Assembly: GCA_002482765.1 (NCBI GenBank)
Contig: DLGP01000096.1
Coordinates: 18,497-82,496, forward strand
Direction: 5' to 3'
Length of the DNA: 64,000 nucleotides
Source of the DNA: Alphaproteobacteria bacterium UBA7691
GTDB lineage: Bacteria > Pseudomonadota > Alphaproteobacteria > Ferrovibrionales > Ferrovibrionaceae
Shown piece by piece: positions 1 to 9,349 of the stretch. Every line of letters starts with the position of its first letter. Position 1 is the stretch's first letter. Made by a program: the position numbers and the translations under genes. A model generated the notes under the pieces. The model was not told the DNA's origin and made no database searches. It saw only the letters and a list, made by a program, of their open reading frames with translations.

Positions 1-621
1 GTGAAATATTCCGGCCGCTTGGCCGAGGAACTGGCCGCCAGTGAGCCGAATGGCGCAATCTGGGCCAACCAGTTCGATAATGTGGCCAACCGCGAAGCGC
101 ATTATCACACAACCGGGCCGGAAATCTGGCAGCAGACCGACGGCAAGGTGGATGGCTTCACCTGCGCGGTTGGTTCCGGCGGCACCTTTGCCGGCATCCT
201 GCTGGCGCTGAAACAGCGCAATCCAAAAATCCGCGTGGCGCTGGCCGACCCGATGGGCGCTGCGCTCTACAATTTTTACAAGCATGGTGAATTGAAGGCC
301 GAGGGCAGTTCGATCACCGAGGGCATCGGCCAGGGCCGCATCACGGCCAATCTGGAGGGCATCACCCCCGACGACGCCTTCCAGATCCCCGATGACGAAG
401 CCCTGCCGGTGGTGTTTGACCTGCTTCAGCATGAAGGCCTGGTGCTTGGCTCGTCGAGTGGCATTAACGTGGCCGCCGCCATCCGGCTAGCCAAGCAGAT
501 GGGGCCGGGGCACACTATTGTCACCATCCTGTGCGATGGCGGTGCGCGCTACGCCAGCAAATTGTTCAACCCGGACTTCCTGCGCAGCAAGAACCTGCCG
601 ATCCCGCCCTGGATGAGCTGA
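1..621 (+). CDS. cysK: Cysteine synthase A, 3' part (truncated by window edge)
   Basis: This is the last 206 residues of a PLP-dependent cysteine synthase, which makes cysteine from O-acetylserine and sulfide in the cytoplasm. The glycine-rich loop GSGGTFAG that holds the PLP phosphate lies near residues 59-66. The C-terminal part has the family's GSSSGINVAAA segment and a DGGARYASKLF ending typical of the alphaproteobacterial forms. The GTG at position 1 is almost certainly an internal valine codon, because the catalytic lysine region must lie upstream of the window. It is followed 23 bp later by the AlaX gene on the same strand, so the two may be co-transcribed. Confidence 0.9.
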   Translation: MKYSGRLAEELAASEPNGAIWANQFDNVANREAHYHTTGPEIWQQTDGKVDGFTCAVGSGGTFAGILLALKQRNPKIRVALADPMGAALYNFYKHGELKAEGSSITEGIGQGRITANLEGITPDDAFQIPDDEALPVVFDLLQHEGLVLGSSSGINVAAAIRLAKQMGPGHTIVTILCDGGARYASKLFNPDFLRSKNLPIPPWMS

Positions 622-644
622 AGCCGCCGAGGATACCGCGCCCC

Positions 645-1367
645 ATGACCAGTTTCCTGTTCCGTGACGATGCTTACCTGACCGAATGCCCTGCCACGGT
701 TACGGCAGTGGATGAGCGCGGCTTTCAGACCGATGCCACCGTGTTCTACCCGCTGGGTGGCGGCCAGCCCGGTGATATCGGCCAGTTTGTTTTGGAAAAC
801 GGCGAAACCGTTGACGTGACCGATACCGTGAAGGGTGACGGCCCGGATGGCATCATCCACAAGCCCGGCGCCGGCAGCGCGGCGCTTAAAGTGGGCGCCA
901 GCGGCATCCTGAAACTGGATTGGGCGCGGCGCCACCGGCTGATGCGCATGCATACCTGCCTGCATCTGCTGTCAGTGCTGGTGCCCTTCCCGGTCACCGG
1001 CGGCCAGGTGAGCGACGGCAAGGGCAGGCTGGATTTTGACATGGCCGACCAGATTCCGGACAAGGACACGCTGACGGCCAAGCTGAACGAACTGATCCAG
1101 GCCGATCTGGCCGTGACGGCGCGCTGGATCACCGATGAGGAAATGCTAAATAGCCCTGAACTGGTAAAGACCATGGCGGTGAAGCCGCCGATGGGCCTGG
1201 GCCGGGTGCGGCTGATCGAAGTGGCCGGCCAGGACAAGCCGCTGGACCTGCAAGCCTGCGGTGGTACGCATGTGGCCCGCACTGGCGAGATTGGCCCGGT
1301 GCTGGTGCGCAAGGTGGAAAACAAGGGCCGGCAGAACCGGCGTGTCAATCTGGAATTCGCCGCCTGA
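645..1367 (+). CDS. Alanyl-tRNA editing protein, AlaX type
   Basis: The product (240 residues) resembles the free-standing editing domain of alanyl-tRNA synthetase, which hydrolyses mischarged Ser- or Gly-tRNA(Ala). Visible hallmarks are FYPLGGGQPGD near residue 33, the zinc-ligand motif HTCLHLL near residue 103, and the second metal motif CGGTH near residue 206. The ATG at 645 matches the family N-terminus; reading farther upstream would run into cysK. It lies between cysK and a sulfurtransferase gene, a tight same-strand group. Confidence 0.88.
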   Translation: MTSFLFRDDAYLTECPATVTAVDERGFQTDATVFYPLGGGQPGDIGQFVLENGETVDVTDTVKGDGPDGIIHKPGAGSAALKVGASGILKLDWARRHRLMRMHTCLHLLSVLVPFPVTGGQVSDGKGRLDFDMADQIPDKDTLTAKLNELIQADLAVTARWITDEEMLNSPELVKTMAVKPPMGLGRVRLIEVAGQDKPLDLQACGGTHVARTGEIGPVLVRKVENKGRQNRRVNLEFAA

Positions 1368-1389
1368 GGCGGCTTGCTGGGGACAATTC

Positions 1390-2244
1390 ATGAGCTATGC
1401 GAATCCCGATGCGCTGGTAAGCACCGAATGGCTGGCCGAACATCTGCGTGCACCCGACCTGCGGGTTGTTGATGCCTCCTGGTATCTGCCGGCCTTGAAG
1501 CGCGACCCGAAGCGCGAATATGCCGAACGCCATATCCCGGGCGCGGTCTATTTTGACCTGGACGACATTTCCGACAGCAACGATCCGCTGCCGCATATGC
1601 TGCCGCCGCTGGAGAAATTCGCCTCGCGCATGCGCCGCATGGGTATTGGCGATGGCAACCGCGTGGTGGTGTATGATGGTTCCGACAACCACGTTTCGGC
1701 GCCACGCGCCTGGTGGATGTTCCGCGTCTTCGGCCATGCCGATGTGGCGGTGCTGAATGGTGGCCTGAAAAAATGGCTGGCCGAGGGCCGCGCGGTGGAA
1801 GACCTGCCGCCGCTGCCGCGCGAACGGCATTACACCGCGCGACGCAACGACCTGCTGGTGCGCGATGCCGAGCAGCTTAAGGCCAACCTGACCAGCAAGC
1901 GCGAACAGGTGCTGGATGCCCGCTCGACCGGCCGCTTCAACGGCACCGAAGCCGAGCCGCGCGCCGGCCTGCGCGGCGGTCATATCCCGGGCTCGCTGAG
2001 CCTGCCGCATGCCACCTTGACCGATCCCGCAACCGGCCTGATCAAGGATGCCGATGCGCTGCGCAAGCTGTTTGTCGATGCCGGCATCGACATGAACCGC
2101 CCGGTGGTGACCACCTGCGGCTCCGGTGTCACCGCCTCCGGCCTTGCCCTGGCGCTGCATCTGCTGGGCCATCGCCAGTTTGCGGTCTATGACGGCTCGT
2201 GGTCGGAATGGGGCGCCCGCGCCGACCTGCCGGTCGAACGCTGA
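1390..2244 (+). CDS. sseA: 3-mercaptopyruvate sulfurtransferase (two-domain rhodanese)
   Basis: A 284-residue tandem rhodanese protein. The C-terminal domain carries the active-site loop CGSGVTA, which is the mercaptopyruvate sulfurtransferase signature rather than the thiosulfate form. The N-terminal rhodanese domain (about residues 10-130) is the non-catalytic half. The enzyme transfers sulfur from 3-mercaptopyruvate to thiols or cyanide. The start at 1390 is the only ATG that gives a normal family N-terminus, and it lies 22 bp after alaX. Its position after cysK fits cysteine and sulfur metabolism. Confidence 0.9.
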   Translation: MSYANPDALVSTEWLAEHLRAPDLRVVDASWYLPALKRDPKREYAERHIPGAVYFDLDDISDSNDPLPHMLPPLEKFASRMRRMGIGDGNRVVVYDGSDNHVSAPRAWWMFRVFGHADVAVLNGGLKKWLAEGRAVEDLPPLPRERHYTARRNDLLVRDAEQLKANLTSKREQVLDARSTGRFNGTEAEPRAGLRGGHIPGSLSLPHATLTDPATGLIKDADALRKLFVDAGIDMNRPVVTTCGSGVTASGLALALHLLGHRQFAVYDGSWSEWGARADLPVER

Positions 2245-2263
2245 TACCAGCCGGGCGGCGCTG

Positions 2264-2857
2264 ATGACCGACAGTATCGCCCGGCCGATTTTCAGCCTGC
2301 CCGCCGCCACCAGGCGGGCGGATGGTCGCTTTGATGTGGTGGTGGTCTATCTCGACATGACCACGCCACCGCCGGAAATGCCTAATCCGGCGCCGTTGCT
2401 GAATACCAAACTGGCGCTGCTCAAGCTGGATCAGCCCAGTGTGAGCTATTACCGCTATCTCTATGGCACAGTGGGCCGACCCTGGCATTGGGTGGAGCGG
2501 CACCGGCTTTCCGATACTGAACTGGCCGAGATCATCCACGACAAGGATGTGGAAATCTTTGTGCCTTATGTCGGCGGCGTGCCGGCCGGCTATGTCGAGT
2601 TTGACCGCCGCGAAACTGCCGTGAATGAGCCGGGCGGCACCAATATCGCCTATTTTGGCCTGATGCCGGAAAGCATCGGCCGCGGTCTGGGCCGCTGGTT
2701 CCTGCGCTGGGCCGTGCAATACGCTTTTTCCAAGGGTATTCCGCGCCTTACGGTGAATACCTGCAACCTCGATCATCCTTCGGCGCTACCGCTCTACCAG
2801 AAGGTCGGCTTCCGGCCCTATCAGAGCCGCCAGGCCGTGTTTGACCCGACAATCTGA
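2264..2857 (+). CDS. GNAT-family N-acetyltransferase
   Basis: A 197-residue protein with the GNAT acetyl-CoA-binding region around residues 135-150 (FGLMPESIGRGLGRWF) and the closing NTCNLDHPSALPLYQKVGF segment typical of these enzymes. The acceptor substrate cannot be told from sequence. The start at 2264 lies 19 bp downstream of sseA, so it probably belongs to the same transcript. It is the last plus-strand gene before a convergent intergenic region. Confidence 0.8.
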   Translation: MTDSIARPIFSLPAATRRADGRFDVVVVYLDMTTPPPEMPNPAPLLNTKLALLKLDQPSVSYYRYLYGTVGRPWHWVERHRLSDTELAEIIHDKDVEIFVPYVGGVPAGYVEFDRRETAVNEPGGTNIAYFGLMPESIGRGLGRWFLRWAVQYAFSKGIPRLTVNTCNLDHPSALPLYQKVGFRPYQSRQAVFDPTI

Positions 2858-2859
2858 GC

Positions 2860-2882
2860 CAAGGCCTCAGCCGCTGGCCTTG
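2860..2882 (+). terminator. Hairpin after the GNAT gene, possible terminator
   Basis: A perfect 7-bp stem (CAAGGCC / GGCCTTG) with a 9-nt loop begins just after the GNAT stop codon. No T-run follows, so it may be only a weak terminator or an mRNA 3' end. Confidence 0.35.
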
Positions 2883-2911
2883 TGATAAGGCCGGCGGGGC
2901 GTAAATTCCGG

Positions 2912-2927
2912 TTAACTCTTCATTAAC
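2912..2927 (+). promoter_or_regulatory. CtrA-type binding box 1
   Basis: The sequence reads TTAAC-N6-TTAAC exactly, the full consensus recognised by the alphaproteobacterial cell-cycle regulator CtrA. It lies in the spacer between two convergent genes, so its target is not obvious. Confidence 0.55.
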
Positions 2928-3169
2928 CATAAGGCCACCGCCGCAAGGTAAGGTTAACGACTTCCGCCTGAAACAACGCCGAGTCGGAAAAAAGCCGCCG
3001 CCAATCACCCGAAGCGGGCCAGGTTGATAACCCGGCAGAGGCGAAACACAAAAAGCAATCTTCAGCATCATATTTGCAAATTAAAGCACTGAAATAATTA
3101 TAGTATCTTACAGAAATCGAGACCCTGTCCCGGCGCCATCAGGCAGTCCGAGATAAACCTTTGCGCCAG

Positions 3170-3185
3170 GTTAATAATAGGTTAA
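3170..3185 (-). promoter_or_regulatory. CtrA-type binding box 2
   Basis: Read on the minus strand this is another exact TTAAC-N6-TTAAC. It lies about 250 bp from the first box, in an AT-rich stretch (about 3060-3230). Both boxes are inside the 380-bp gap between the 3' ends of the GNAT gene and the exported-protein gene. The rest of that gap shows no convincing gene. Confidence 0.55.
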
Positions 3186-3237
3186 TTTTATAATATTTAC
3201 AGTTTACTAACCATGATTCTTAACCTTAAGCATTGGG

Positions 3238-3723
3238 TCAGTTGGCGCCCGCCTCGGTTGGGGAATGCCAATCCAGCACCCGCCAGGCTTTTGCGCTGTC
3301 ATCCCAGCCCAGTTGATAGCGTGTGGCCGGCGCCGGCGTGGTGCGGCAAACCGGCTCGGCCTGGCTGAGCAAACCGCAATGCCGGCCGGCCACCGCCAGT
3401 TCCATACGCCGCTCGCCCAGCAGCCGCACCGCCTCCAGCCGCCAGCTCCACCAATAGGCCTGGCGTCTTTGCTCGGCGCCGAAGAGCATGGCCTGCGCCA
3501 TGCCGGGCCAGACCGCACGGCACAAGGTTTCGTCCCGCCGGGCAAAACAGGCCAGCAGGGTTTCAACGGTGCAAAGTGGGGTCTGGTCGCAGGCCGGCTT
3601 TGCGGCAGGGCCGCCGATCAGGCGGTATTGGCCGGGTGGATCAGGCTGCGGCCGATCCGTGGCATGGCTGCCGCTGGCGGCAACCAACAACAGGAAAACA
3701 ACGAGCGTCTGGCCAAATCGCAT
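3238..3723 (-). CDS. Hypothetical exported protein
   Basis: A 161-residue protein with a clear Sec signal peptide: a hydrophobic run at residues 7-20, with likely cleavage after SHA. The mature part has four or five cysteines (CDQTPLC, CFARRDETLC, HCGLL, PVC), which suggests disulfides in the periplasm. I do not recognise the family. It is on the same strand as, and 60 bp downstream of, the aap operon. Confidence 0.6.
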   Translation of the reverse strand: MRFGQTLVVFLLLVAASGSHATDRPQPDPPGQYRLIGGPAAKPACDQTPLCTVETLLACFARRDETLCRAVWPGMAQAMLFGAEQRRQAYWWSWRLEAVRLLGERRMELAVAGRHCGLLSQAEPVCRTTPAPATRYQLGWDDSAKAWRVLDWHSPTEAGAN

Positions 3724-3783
3724 GGCTCCCTCCCGGCATGCTGCTGCCGGGAGGATAGCACAGAATGGCGCAGTAGAACCGGC

Positions 3784-4527
3784 TTAGTGCAGAATCTGAC
3801 CCAGGAAGGTGCGGGTGCGTTCGTTCTGCGGATTGCCGAAGAATTCGTCCGGGGTGTTCTGCTCCACGATCTCGCCACGATCCATGAAGATCACCCGATG
3901 CGCCACCGCCTTGGCGAAGCCCATTTCATGGGTGACACAAAGCATGGTCATGCCGCCCTCTTCGGCCAGCCCGATCATCACATCCAGCACTTCCTTGACC
4001 ATTTCCGGGTCCAGCGCCGAGGTCGGCTCGTCAAACAGCATGATCTTGGGATTCATGCACAGCGAGCGGGCAATGGCGACGCGCTGCTGCTGGCCGCCGG
4101 AAAGCTGGCCGGGGAATTTCTTGGCCTGTTCCGGGATACGCACCCGTTCCAGATACTTCATCGCCGTGGCCTCGGCTTCGGCCTTGGGCTTTTTCAGCAC
4201 CCAGATCGGCGCCAGGGTCAGGTTTTCCAGCACAGTGAGATGCGGGAACAGGTTGAAATGCTGGAACACCATGCCAACGTCCTTGCGGATCACCTCAATA
4301 TTCTTGAGGTCGTTGGTCAGCTCCGTACCATCCACCAGAATCTGGCCCTGCTGGTGCTCCTCCAGCCGGTTGATGCAGCGGATCATGGTGGATTTGCCTG
4401 AGCCGGACGGGCCGCAGATCACGATACGCTCGCCCTTGGTGACCGACAGGTTGATATTGCGCAGCACATGGAACTGGCCATACCACTTGTTGACGTTACG
4501 CAATTCGATGGTGGACTGGGTTGCCAT
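3784..4527 (-). CDS. aapP: General L-amino-acid ABC transporter, ATP-binding subunit
   Basis: A 247-residue ABC ATPase of the polar amino-acid subfamily. Walker A is GPSGSGKST near residue 39, the signature is LSGGQQQR near residue 141, and Walker B is [12 protein letters not shown] near residue 161, followed by the switch histidine in VTHEMGFA. It powers the AapQ/AapM permease pair. The gene is last in the minus-strand aapQMP run, 14 bp after aapM. Confidence 0.93.
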   Translation of the reverse strand: MATQSTIELRNVNKWYGQFHVLRNINLSVTKGERIVICGPSGSGKSTMIRCINRLEEHQQGQILVDGTELTNDLKNIEVIRKDVGMVFQHFNLFPHLTVLENLTLAPIWVLKKPKAEAEATAMKYLERVRIPEQAKKFPGQLSGGQQQRVAIARSLCMNPKIMLFDEPTSALDPEMVKEVLDVMIGLAEEGGMTMLCVTHEMGFAKAVAHRVIFMDRGEIVEQNTPDEFFGNPQNERTRTFLGQILH

Positions 4528-4541
4528 TGGATCAAATCTCC

Positions 4542-5630
4542 TCAGCGCTTATGGCCGGTGGCAAGCCGGGCTTCCAGGCCCTGGCTGTATTTCGACATGG
4601 AGAAGCAAAAGGCGAAGTAGATCACCGAGACAAAGATATAGGCTTCAACCGAGAAGCCCTTCCATGCCGTGTCGGTGAGCGACGCCTTGGTGGCGTTCAT
4701 CAGATCGAAGATGCCGATGATCACCACCAGCGAGGTATCCTTGAACACCGCGATGAACAGGCTGACCATTGGCGGGATCACGATCTTGAGCGCCTGCGGC
4801 AGGATGATGCGGCCCATCTTGTTCCAGTAGCTCAGGCCCAAAGCATCGGCTGCCTCATACTGCCCCTTCGGGATTGCCTGCAAACCACCACGCACCACCT
4901 CGGCGATATAGGCCGCCGAGAACAGGATGATGGCGAGCTGGGCGCGCAGCAGCTTGTCGATGGTGATGCCTTCCGGGAAGAACAGCGGCAGCATGATCGA
5001 CGACATGAACAGCAGCGAGATCAGCGGCACGCCACGGATCAGTTCGATATAGACCACGCAGAGGGTCTTGATCGCCGGCATCTTGGAGCGCCGGCCGAGC
5101 GCCAGCACGAGGCCGAAGGGAAAGGCGAAGCCGATGCCGAAGGTGGCCAGGATCAGGGTGAGCGGCAGCCCGCCCCAATTGGTGTTCTGCACATAGCTGA
5201 GGCCAAACACACCACCCCACATCAGCACCGCGATAATGGTGAGGCCGCCAATCCAGATATAGAGCAGCTTCATGTTCCAGAAGCGCCGCATGCAACTGGC
5301 CACGATCAAGGCCGTGTTGATCGCCGCCGCCAGCAGCGGGCGCCACTGCTCGTCATAGGGATAGAGGCCGAACAGGATCAGCCGGTGCTTCTCAACAATG
5401 AAGGCCCAGCAGGCGCCGCCACTGCCGCGACAGGCTTCGGCGGTGGGCGCGGTCCATTTCGCCTTGATGAAGGCCCATTCGATGAAGCCAGGCAAGGTGA
5501 ACAGGATCAGCAGTGCCGCCAGCACGGTGAGGATGATGTTGAGCGGCGAGGAGAGCAGCTTCTCCCGCACCCAGCCGACAATGCCGGTCTGGCCCGGGGG
5601 CGGTGCTAAGGTTTCGGTCATGGTCGCCAT
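4542..5630 (-). CDS. aapM: General L-amino-acid ABC transporter permease AapM
   Basis: A 362-residue inner-membrane permease with several hydrophobic segments and the conserved EAA-type loop ([24 protein letters not shown], quoted in part) that contacts the ATPase. The long N-terminal extension before the permease core is normal for AapM. It starts one base after the aapQ stop codon, so the two are translationally linked. It forms a heterodimer with AapQ. Confidence 0.93.
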   Translation of the reverse strand: MATMTETLAPPPGQTGIVGWVREKLLSSPLNIILTVLAALLILFTLPGFIEWAFIKAKWTAPTAEACRGSGGACWAFIVEKHRLILFGLYPYDEQWRPLLAAAINTALIVASCMRRFWNMKLLYIWIGGLTIIAVLMWGGVFGLSYVQNTNWGGLPLTLILATFGIGFAFPFGLVLALGRRSKMPAIKTLCVVYIELIRGVPLISLLFMSSIMLPLFFPEGITIDKLLRAQLAIILFSAAYIAEVVRGGLQAIPKGQYEAADALGLSYWNKMGRIILPQALKIVIPPMVSLFIAVFKDTSLVVIIGIFDLMNATKASLTDTAWKGFSVEAYIFVSVIYFAFCFSMSKYSQGLEARLATGHKR

Positions 5631-5631
5631 G

Positions 5632-6822
5632 TCAGCGCTCCACCAAGGCGATATGCTTGTTGTACCAGTTCATGAACAGCGAGATCGACAGGCTGAAACT
5701 GAGATACACCCCCATGATGATGAGAATGCCCTCAATCGCCTGGCCGGTCTGGTTCAGCGTGGTATTGGCAATCGACACGATATCGGGATAACCGATGGCG
5801 ATGGCCAGCGAACTATTCTTGGTGATGTTGAGATACTGGCTGGTCATCGGCGGCACGATGACGCGCAATGCCTGTGGCAGCACCACCAGGCGCAGCACCA
5901 GGCTGCGGCGCAGGCCCAGCGCCGAAGCGGCTTCCCATTGGCCGTAATACACCGCCTGGATGCCGGAGCGCACCACCTCGGCGATGAAGCCGCCGGTATA
6001 GATCACCAGGCCGGCCAGCAGGGCGGCATATTCCGGCGACAACGTGGCACCGCCGGAGAAGTTGAAGCCCTTGAGTTCCGGGATATCCAGTTCCATCGGC
6101 GCGCCGCCGAGCAACCAGCCCAGGATCGGCAGGCCGATGATCAGGCCGAGACTGACACGGATCAGCGGAAAGGACTGACCGGTGGCATCCTGGCGCTTCT
6201 TGGCCCAATTCGCCACCAGCACCGCCAGAACAATGGCGAGCAGAAAGCCGAAGGCCGCCAGGTCATAGGCGAAATGATCGGTGGGGGCCGGCACCTTCAC
6301 GCCGCGATTGGAGATGAACACGCCTGGCAGCGGATTCAGCGCCTGGCGCGGGCCGGGCGCGAGTTCGGTGATCAGCGCATACCAGAAGAAAAGTTGCAGC
6401 AGCAGCGGGATGTTGCGCACCACCTCAACATAAACCGAGGCGATCTTGGCGATCAGCCAGTTCTTGGAGAGGCGCGCGATACCCATGATGGTGCCGAGCA
6501 GGGTGGCCAGGATGATGCCCACCACGGCAACCCGCAATGTATTAAGCAGGCCAACCAGGATGGCGCGGGCATAAGTGTTTTCCGGGCCGAAATAGATCGG
6601 GCTTTCGCCGATGGCGAAGCCGGCTTCCTGTGCCAGAAAGCCAAAGCCTGACGCGATCTTGCGCGTCTCCAGATTATGCAGCGTGTTGCTGACCAGATAC
6701 CAGATGCCAAGGCCAACCAGCCCCAAAGCGACAACCTGATAAACGACGGCACGAACCGTCGGGTCGTTCCAGCTCAGGCGACGCTTAGGCGGTGCCGAGC
6801 CAGTGATCCCCGTATGAGCCAT
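5632..6822 (-). CDS. aapQ: General L-amino-acid ABC transporter permease AapQ
   Basis: A 396-residue permease, longer than most amino-acid permeases as AapQ usually is. It has an N-terminal membrane segment, a large inserted middle region and a C-terminal permease core with the EAASALGLRR coupling loop. It partners AapM. A spacer of 133 bp separates it from aapJ, so it may be read through from the aapJ promoter or from a weak internal one. Confidence 0.93.
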   Translation of the reverse strand: MAHTGITGSAPPKRRLSWNDPTVRAVVYQVVALGLVGLGIWYLVSNTLHNLETRKIASGFGFLAQEAGFAIGESPIYFGPENTYARAILVGLLNTLRVAVVGIILATLLGTIMGIARLSKNWLIAKIASVYVEVVRNIPLLLQLFFWYALITELAPGPRQALNPLPGVFISNRGVKVPAPTDHFAYDLAAFGFLLAIVLAVLVANWAKKRQDATGQSFPLIRVSLGLIIGLPILGWLLGGAPMELDIPELKGFNFSGGATLSPEYAALLAGLVIYTGGFIAEVVRSGIQAVYYGQWEAASALGLRRSLVLRLVVLPQALRVIVPPMTSQYLNITKNSSLAIAIGYPDIVSIANTTLNQTGQAIEGILIIMGVYLSFSLSISLFMNWYNKHIALVER

Positions 6823-6955
6823 GTGCCCCCCATGGCTAGATGTTGCACTTCCCGGCCGCCGAAAACAGCCGGACTACCTTGATACGCAAACGGCCTGGGA
6901 GAGTCCCTGCCCCCAGGCCGCCGCGTTTACGCTATGGCTTTAACGGCCACCTGGC

Positions 6956-7978
6956 TCAACGGATCGGCCAAGCATACATCAGGCCACCCTTGGTCCACAG
7001 TTCGTTCGGGCCGCGATCCAGCTTGAGGGCGCTGCCCTTGCCGACGTTACGCTCGAAGCTTTCGCCGTAATTGCCGACCTGCTTGATGATGTTGTAGGCC
7101 CACTTCTCGTCAACGCCGAGCGCCTTGCCCATGCCCGGGGTGGCACCCAGGATGCGCTTCACGTTCGGATCCGTGGAAGAAGCCATCATCTGATCAACAT
7201 TGGCCGAGGTGATGCCGTATTCCTCGCCTTCAACCATGGCGAAGAGCGACCAGCGCACCAGATCCATCCACTGGTCGTCGCCATGACGCACCATCGGGCC
7301 GAGCGGCTCCTTGGAGATCACTTCCGGCAGCAGGATATGCTCTTCCGGCTTCGGGGTCTGGGTGGCACGCACCGAGGCAAGCTGCGAACGATCCGTGGTG
7401 AACACGTCGCAACGACCCGACACATAAGCGCCGACAACTTCATCCTGCTTCTCGATCACCACCGGCTTGAAGCTGAGCTTGTTGGCGCGGAAATAATCGG
7501 CAAGGTTCAGTTCGGTGGTGGTGCCCGGCTGCACGCAGACGGTGGCGCCGTTCAGTTCCTTGGCGCTCTTCACGCCCAGCTTGACCGGCACCATGAAGCC
7601 CTGGCCGTCATAGAAATTGACGGCAACGGCATTCAGGCCCAGCGCGGTGTCGCGCTGCAAGGTCAGCGTGGTGTTGCGGGTCAGCACGTCGATTTCACCC
7701 GACTGCAAAGCCGTGAAACGCTGCACCGGGGTGAGCGCCACCACTTCATGCTTGCTGGCATCGCCGAACAAAGCCGCCGCGATCGAGCGGCACACGTCCA
7801 CGTCGATACCCGACCACTTGCCCTGGCTGTCCGGCGCGCTGAAGCCGGAAACGCCGGTGGACACGCCGCACATCACCTTGCCGCGCGCCTTGACCGCATC
7901 CAGCGTCGCGCCCGCCTGGGCGCCCTGGGCCGCCAGCACGAGTACCGCAGCAGCAGCGGCCGATTTCAGAAATTGCAT
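6956..7978 (-). CDS. aapJ: General L-amino-acid ABC transporter substrate-binding protein AapJ
   Basis: A 340-residue periplasmic binding protein with a Sec signal peptide (cleavage after AQA near residue 22) and the family's KARGKVMCGVSTG start and GKALGVDEKWAYNIIKQVGNYGE region. It binds a broad range of L-amino acids and delivers them to AapQ/AapM. It is the first gene of the aapJQMP set. The 294-bp region upstream separates it from a second aapJ copy. Confidence 0.93.
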   Translation of the reverse strand: MQFLKSAAAAAVLVLAAQGAQAGATLDAVKARGKVMCGVSTGVSGFSAPDSQGKWSGIDVDVCRSIAAALFGDASKHEVVALTPVQRFTALQSGEIDVLTRNTTLTLQRDTALGLNAVAVNFYDGQGFMVPVKLGVKSAKELNGATVCVQPGTTTELNLADYFRANKLSFKPVVIEKQDEVVGAYVSGRCDVFTTDRSQLASVRATQTPKPEEHILLPEVISKEPLGPMVRHGDDQWMDLVRWSLFAMVEGEEYGITSANVDQMMASSTDPNVKRILGATPGMGKALGVDEKWAYNIIKQVGNYGESFERNVGKGSALKLDRGPNELWTKGGLMYAWPIR

Positions 7979-8272
7979 GGGTTATCCCCTTCCCTGTTTT
8001 GAACAAACCATTCGTCGGTTGTGGATTTGGTTCCCTCAAACCCTGTGCGTAAACTATCACGTTTGCACAAACCCCGACAACCCAGCCTAATCCACGGTCA
8101 ACGCACCGTGCAATCTTTCCAGGCTGCCATGTTCGTTAGCAGTTTTTGTACCAAGTGCAGAATCCGCTGATTTTGCGGCGCACAATAAGCAAGGGGGCGA
8201 ACTTGCTGCCCGCCCCTGCCCATATCAACCGCATTTGCCCGTTAATCCGGCAAAGGACGCAAACGGATCATT

Positions 8273-9292
8273 TTAGCGGATCGGCCAGGCGTAAATCAGG
8301 CCGCCCTTGGTCCACAGCGCGTTGACGCCACGCTCCAGCTTCATACCGCTGCCCTTGCCAACATTGCGCTCGAAGCTGTCGCCGTAATTGCCGACCTGCT
8401 TGACGATATTGTAGGCCCATTTCTCGTCAACACCGAGTGCCTTACCCATGCCCGGGGTGACGCCAAGCAGGCGTTTCACATTCGGATCATTCGATTTCAG
8501 CATCTCGTCGACATTCGCCATGGTGACGCCGTATTCCTCGGCCTCGATCATGGCAAACAGCGCCCAGCGCACCAGATCCTGCCACTGATCATCGCCATGG
8601 CGCACATACGGCCCCAGCGGCTCCTTGGAGATCACTTCCGGCAGGATCACATAATCATCCGGATTGGCGCTGCGCAGCGACCGCGCCGAGGCAAGCTGCG
8701 AGGTATCCGAAGTATAGACATCGCAACGGCCGGCGAAGAAGGCCGCCACCAATTCATCCAGCTTCTCGAACACCACCGGCTTGAGGTCCAGCTTGTTGGC
8801 GCGGAAATAATCGGCCAGGTTCAGCTCAGTGGTGGAACCGGATTGCACACAGACGCTGGCGCCGCTGAGCTGCTTGGCGCTTTTCACCCCCAGCTTGACC
8901 GGCACCAGAAAGCCCTGGCCGTCATAGAAGGTGACACCGGTGGGGTTGAGGCCGATGGCGGCATCACGCTGCAAGGTCAGCGTGGTATTGCGTGACAGCA
9001 CGTCGATTTCGCCGCTCTGCAAGGCGGTCAGGCGCGCCTGCGAGGAAAGCGGCACATACTGCACCTTGCTGGCATCGCCAAACAAAGCCGCCGCAACGGC
9101 GCGGCACACATCCACGTCGATGCCCTTCCACTCGCCCTTGCTATCCGGCGCGCTGAACCCGCCCAGCGACGTGTTGACGCCGCAATGCAGCACACCACGC
9201 GCCTTCACGGCATCAAAGGTGGCGCCGGCCTGGGCAACAAGCGGCGTCAGCAGCATAGCTGCGGTCAGCGCCAATGTTTTGAGAGTATTCAT
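8273..9292 (-). CDS. Second AapJ-like amino-acid-binding protein
   Basis: A 339-residue paralogue of the neighbouring AapJ, with closely matching sequence over the whole length (VDVCRAVAAALFGDASK, LGVTPGMGKALGVDEKWA). It probably shares the AapQMP permease and may widen or shift substrate range. I chose the ATG at 9292 over 9304 because a GGGGA purine tract precedes it, although the spacing is short. The mature proteins differ mainly in the ligand-cleft loops around residues 180-215. A tandem duplication is the simplest origin. Confidence 0.88.
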   Translation of the reverse strand: MNTLKTLALTAAMLLTPLVAQAGATFDAVKARGVLHCGVNTSLGGFSAPDSKGEWKGIDVDVCRAVAAALFGDASKVQYVPLSSQARLTALQSGEIDVLSRNTTLTLQRDAAIGLNPTGVTFYDGQGFLVPVKLGVKSAKQLSGASVCVQSGSTTELNLADYFRANKLDLKPVVFEKLDELVAAFFAGRCDVYTSDTSQLASARSLRSANPDDYVILPEVISKEPLGPYVRHGDDQWQDLVRWALFAMIEAEEYGVTMANVDEMLKSNDPNVKRLLGVTPGMGKALGVDEKWAYNIVKQVGNYGDSFERNVGKGSGMKLERGVNALWTKGGLIYAWPIR

Positions 9293-9302
9293 GGTCCCCG
9301 CC

Positions 9303-9324
9303 ATTTTGTGACAATTTTATGACA
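9303..9324 (-). repeat. Tandem 11-bp direct repeat upstream of second aapJ
   Basis: Two adjacent 11-bp copies, ATTTTGTGACA and ATTTTATGACA, differ at one base. They lie just upstream of the second aapJ start and could be a regulator-binding site. This is inference from position only. Confidence 0.4.
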
Positions 9325-9349
9325 CAGCCACTCTGGCGCCTGCCCCGGC

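Noticed and set aside
549..1391. Several open frames antisense to the AlaX gene
   Set aside because: They are shadows of the real gene in the other strand with no start site or domain.
2858..3237. Replication origin suggested by AT-rich DNA and CtrA boxes
   Set aside because: No DnaA boxes and no typical origin-side genes are seen, so an origin is not supported.
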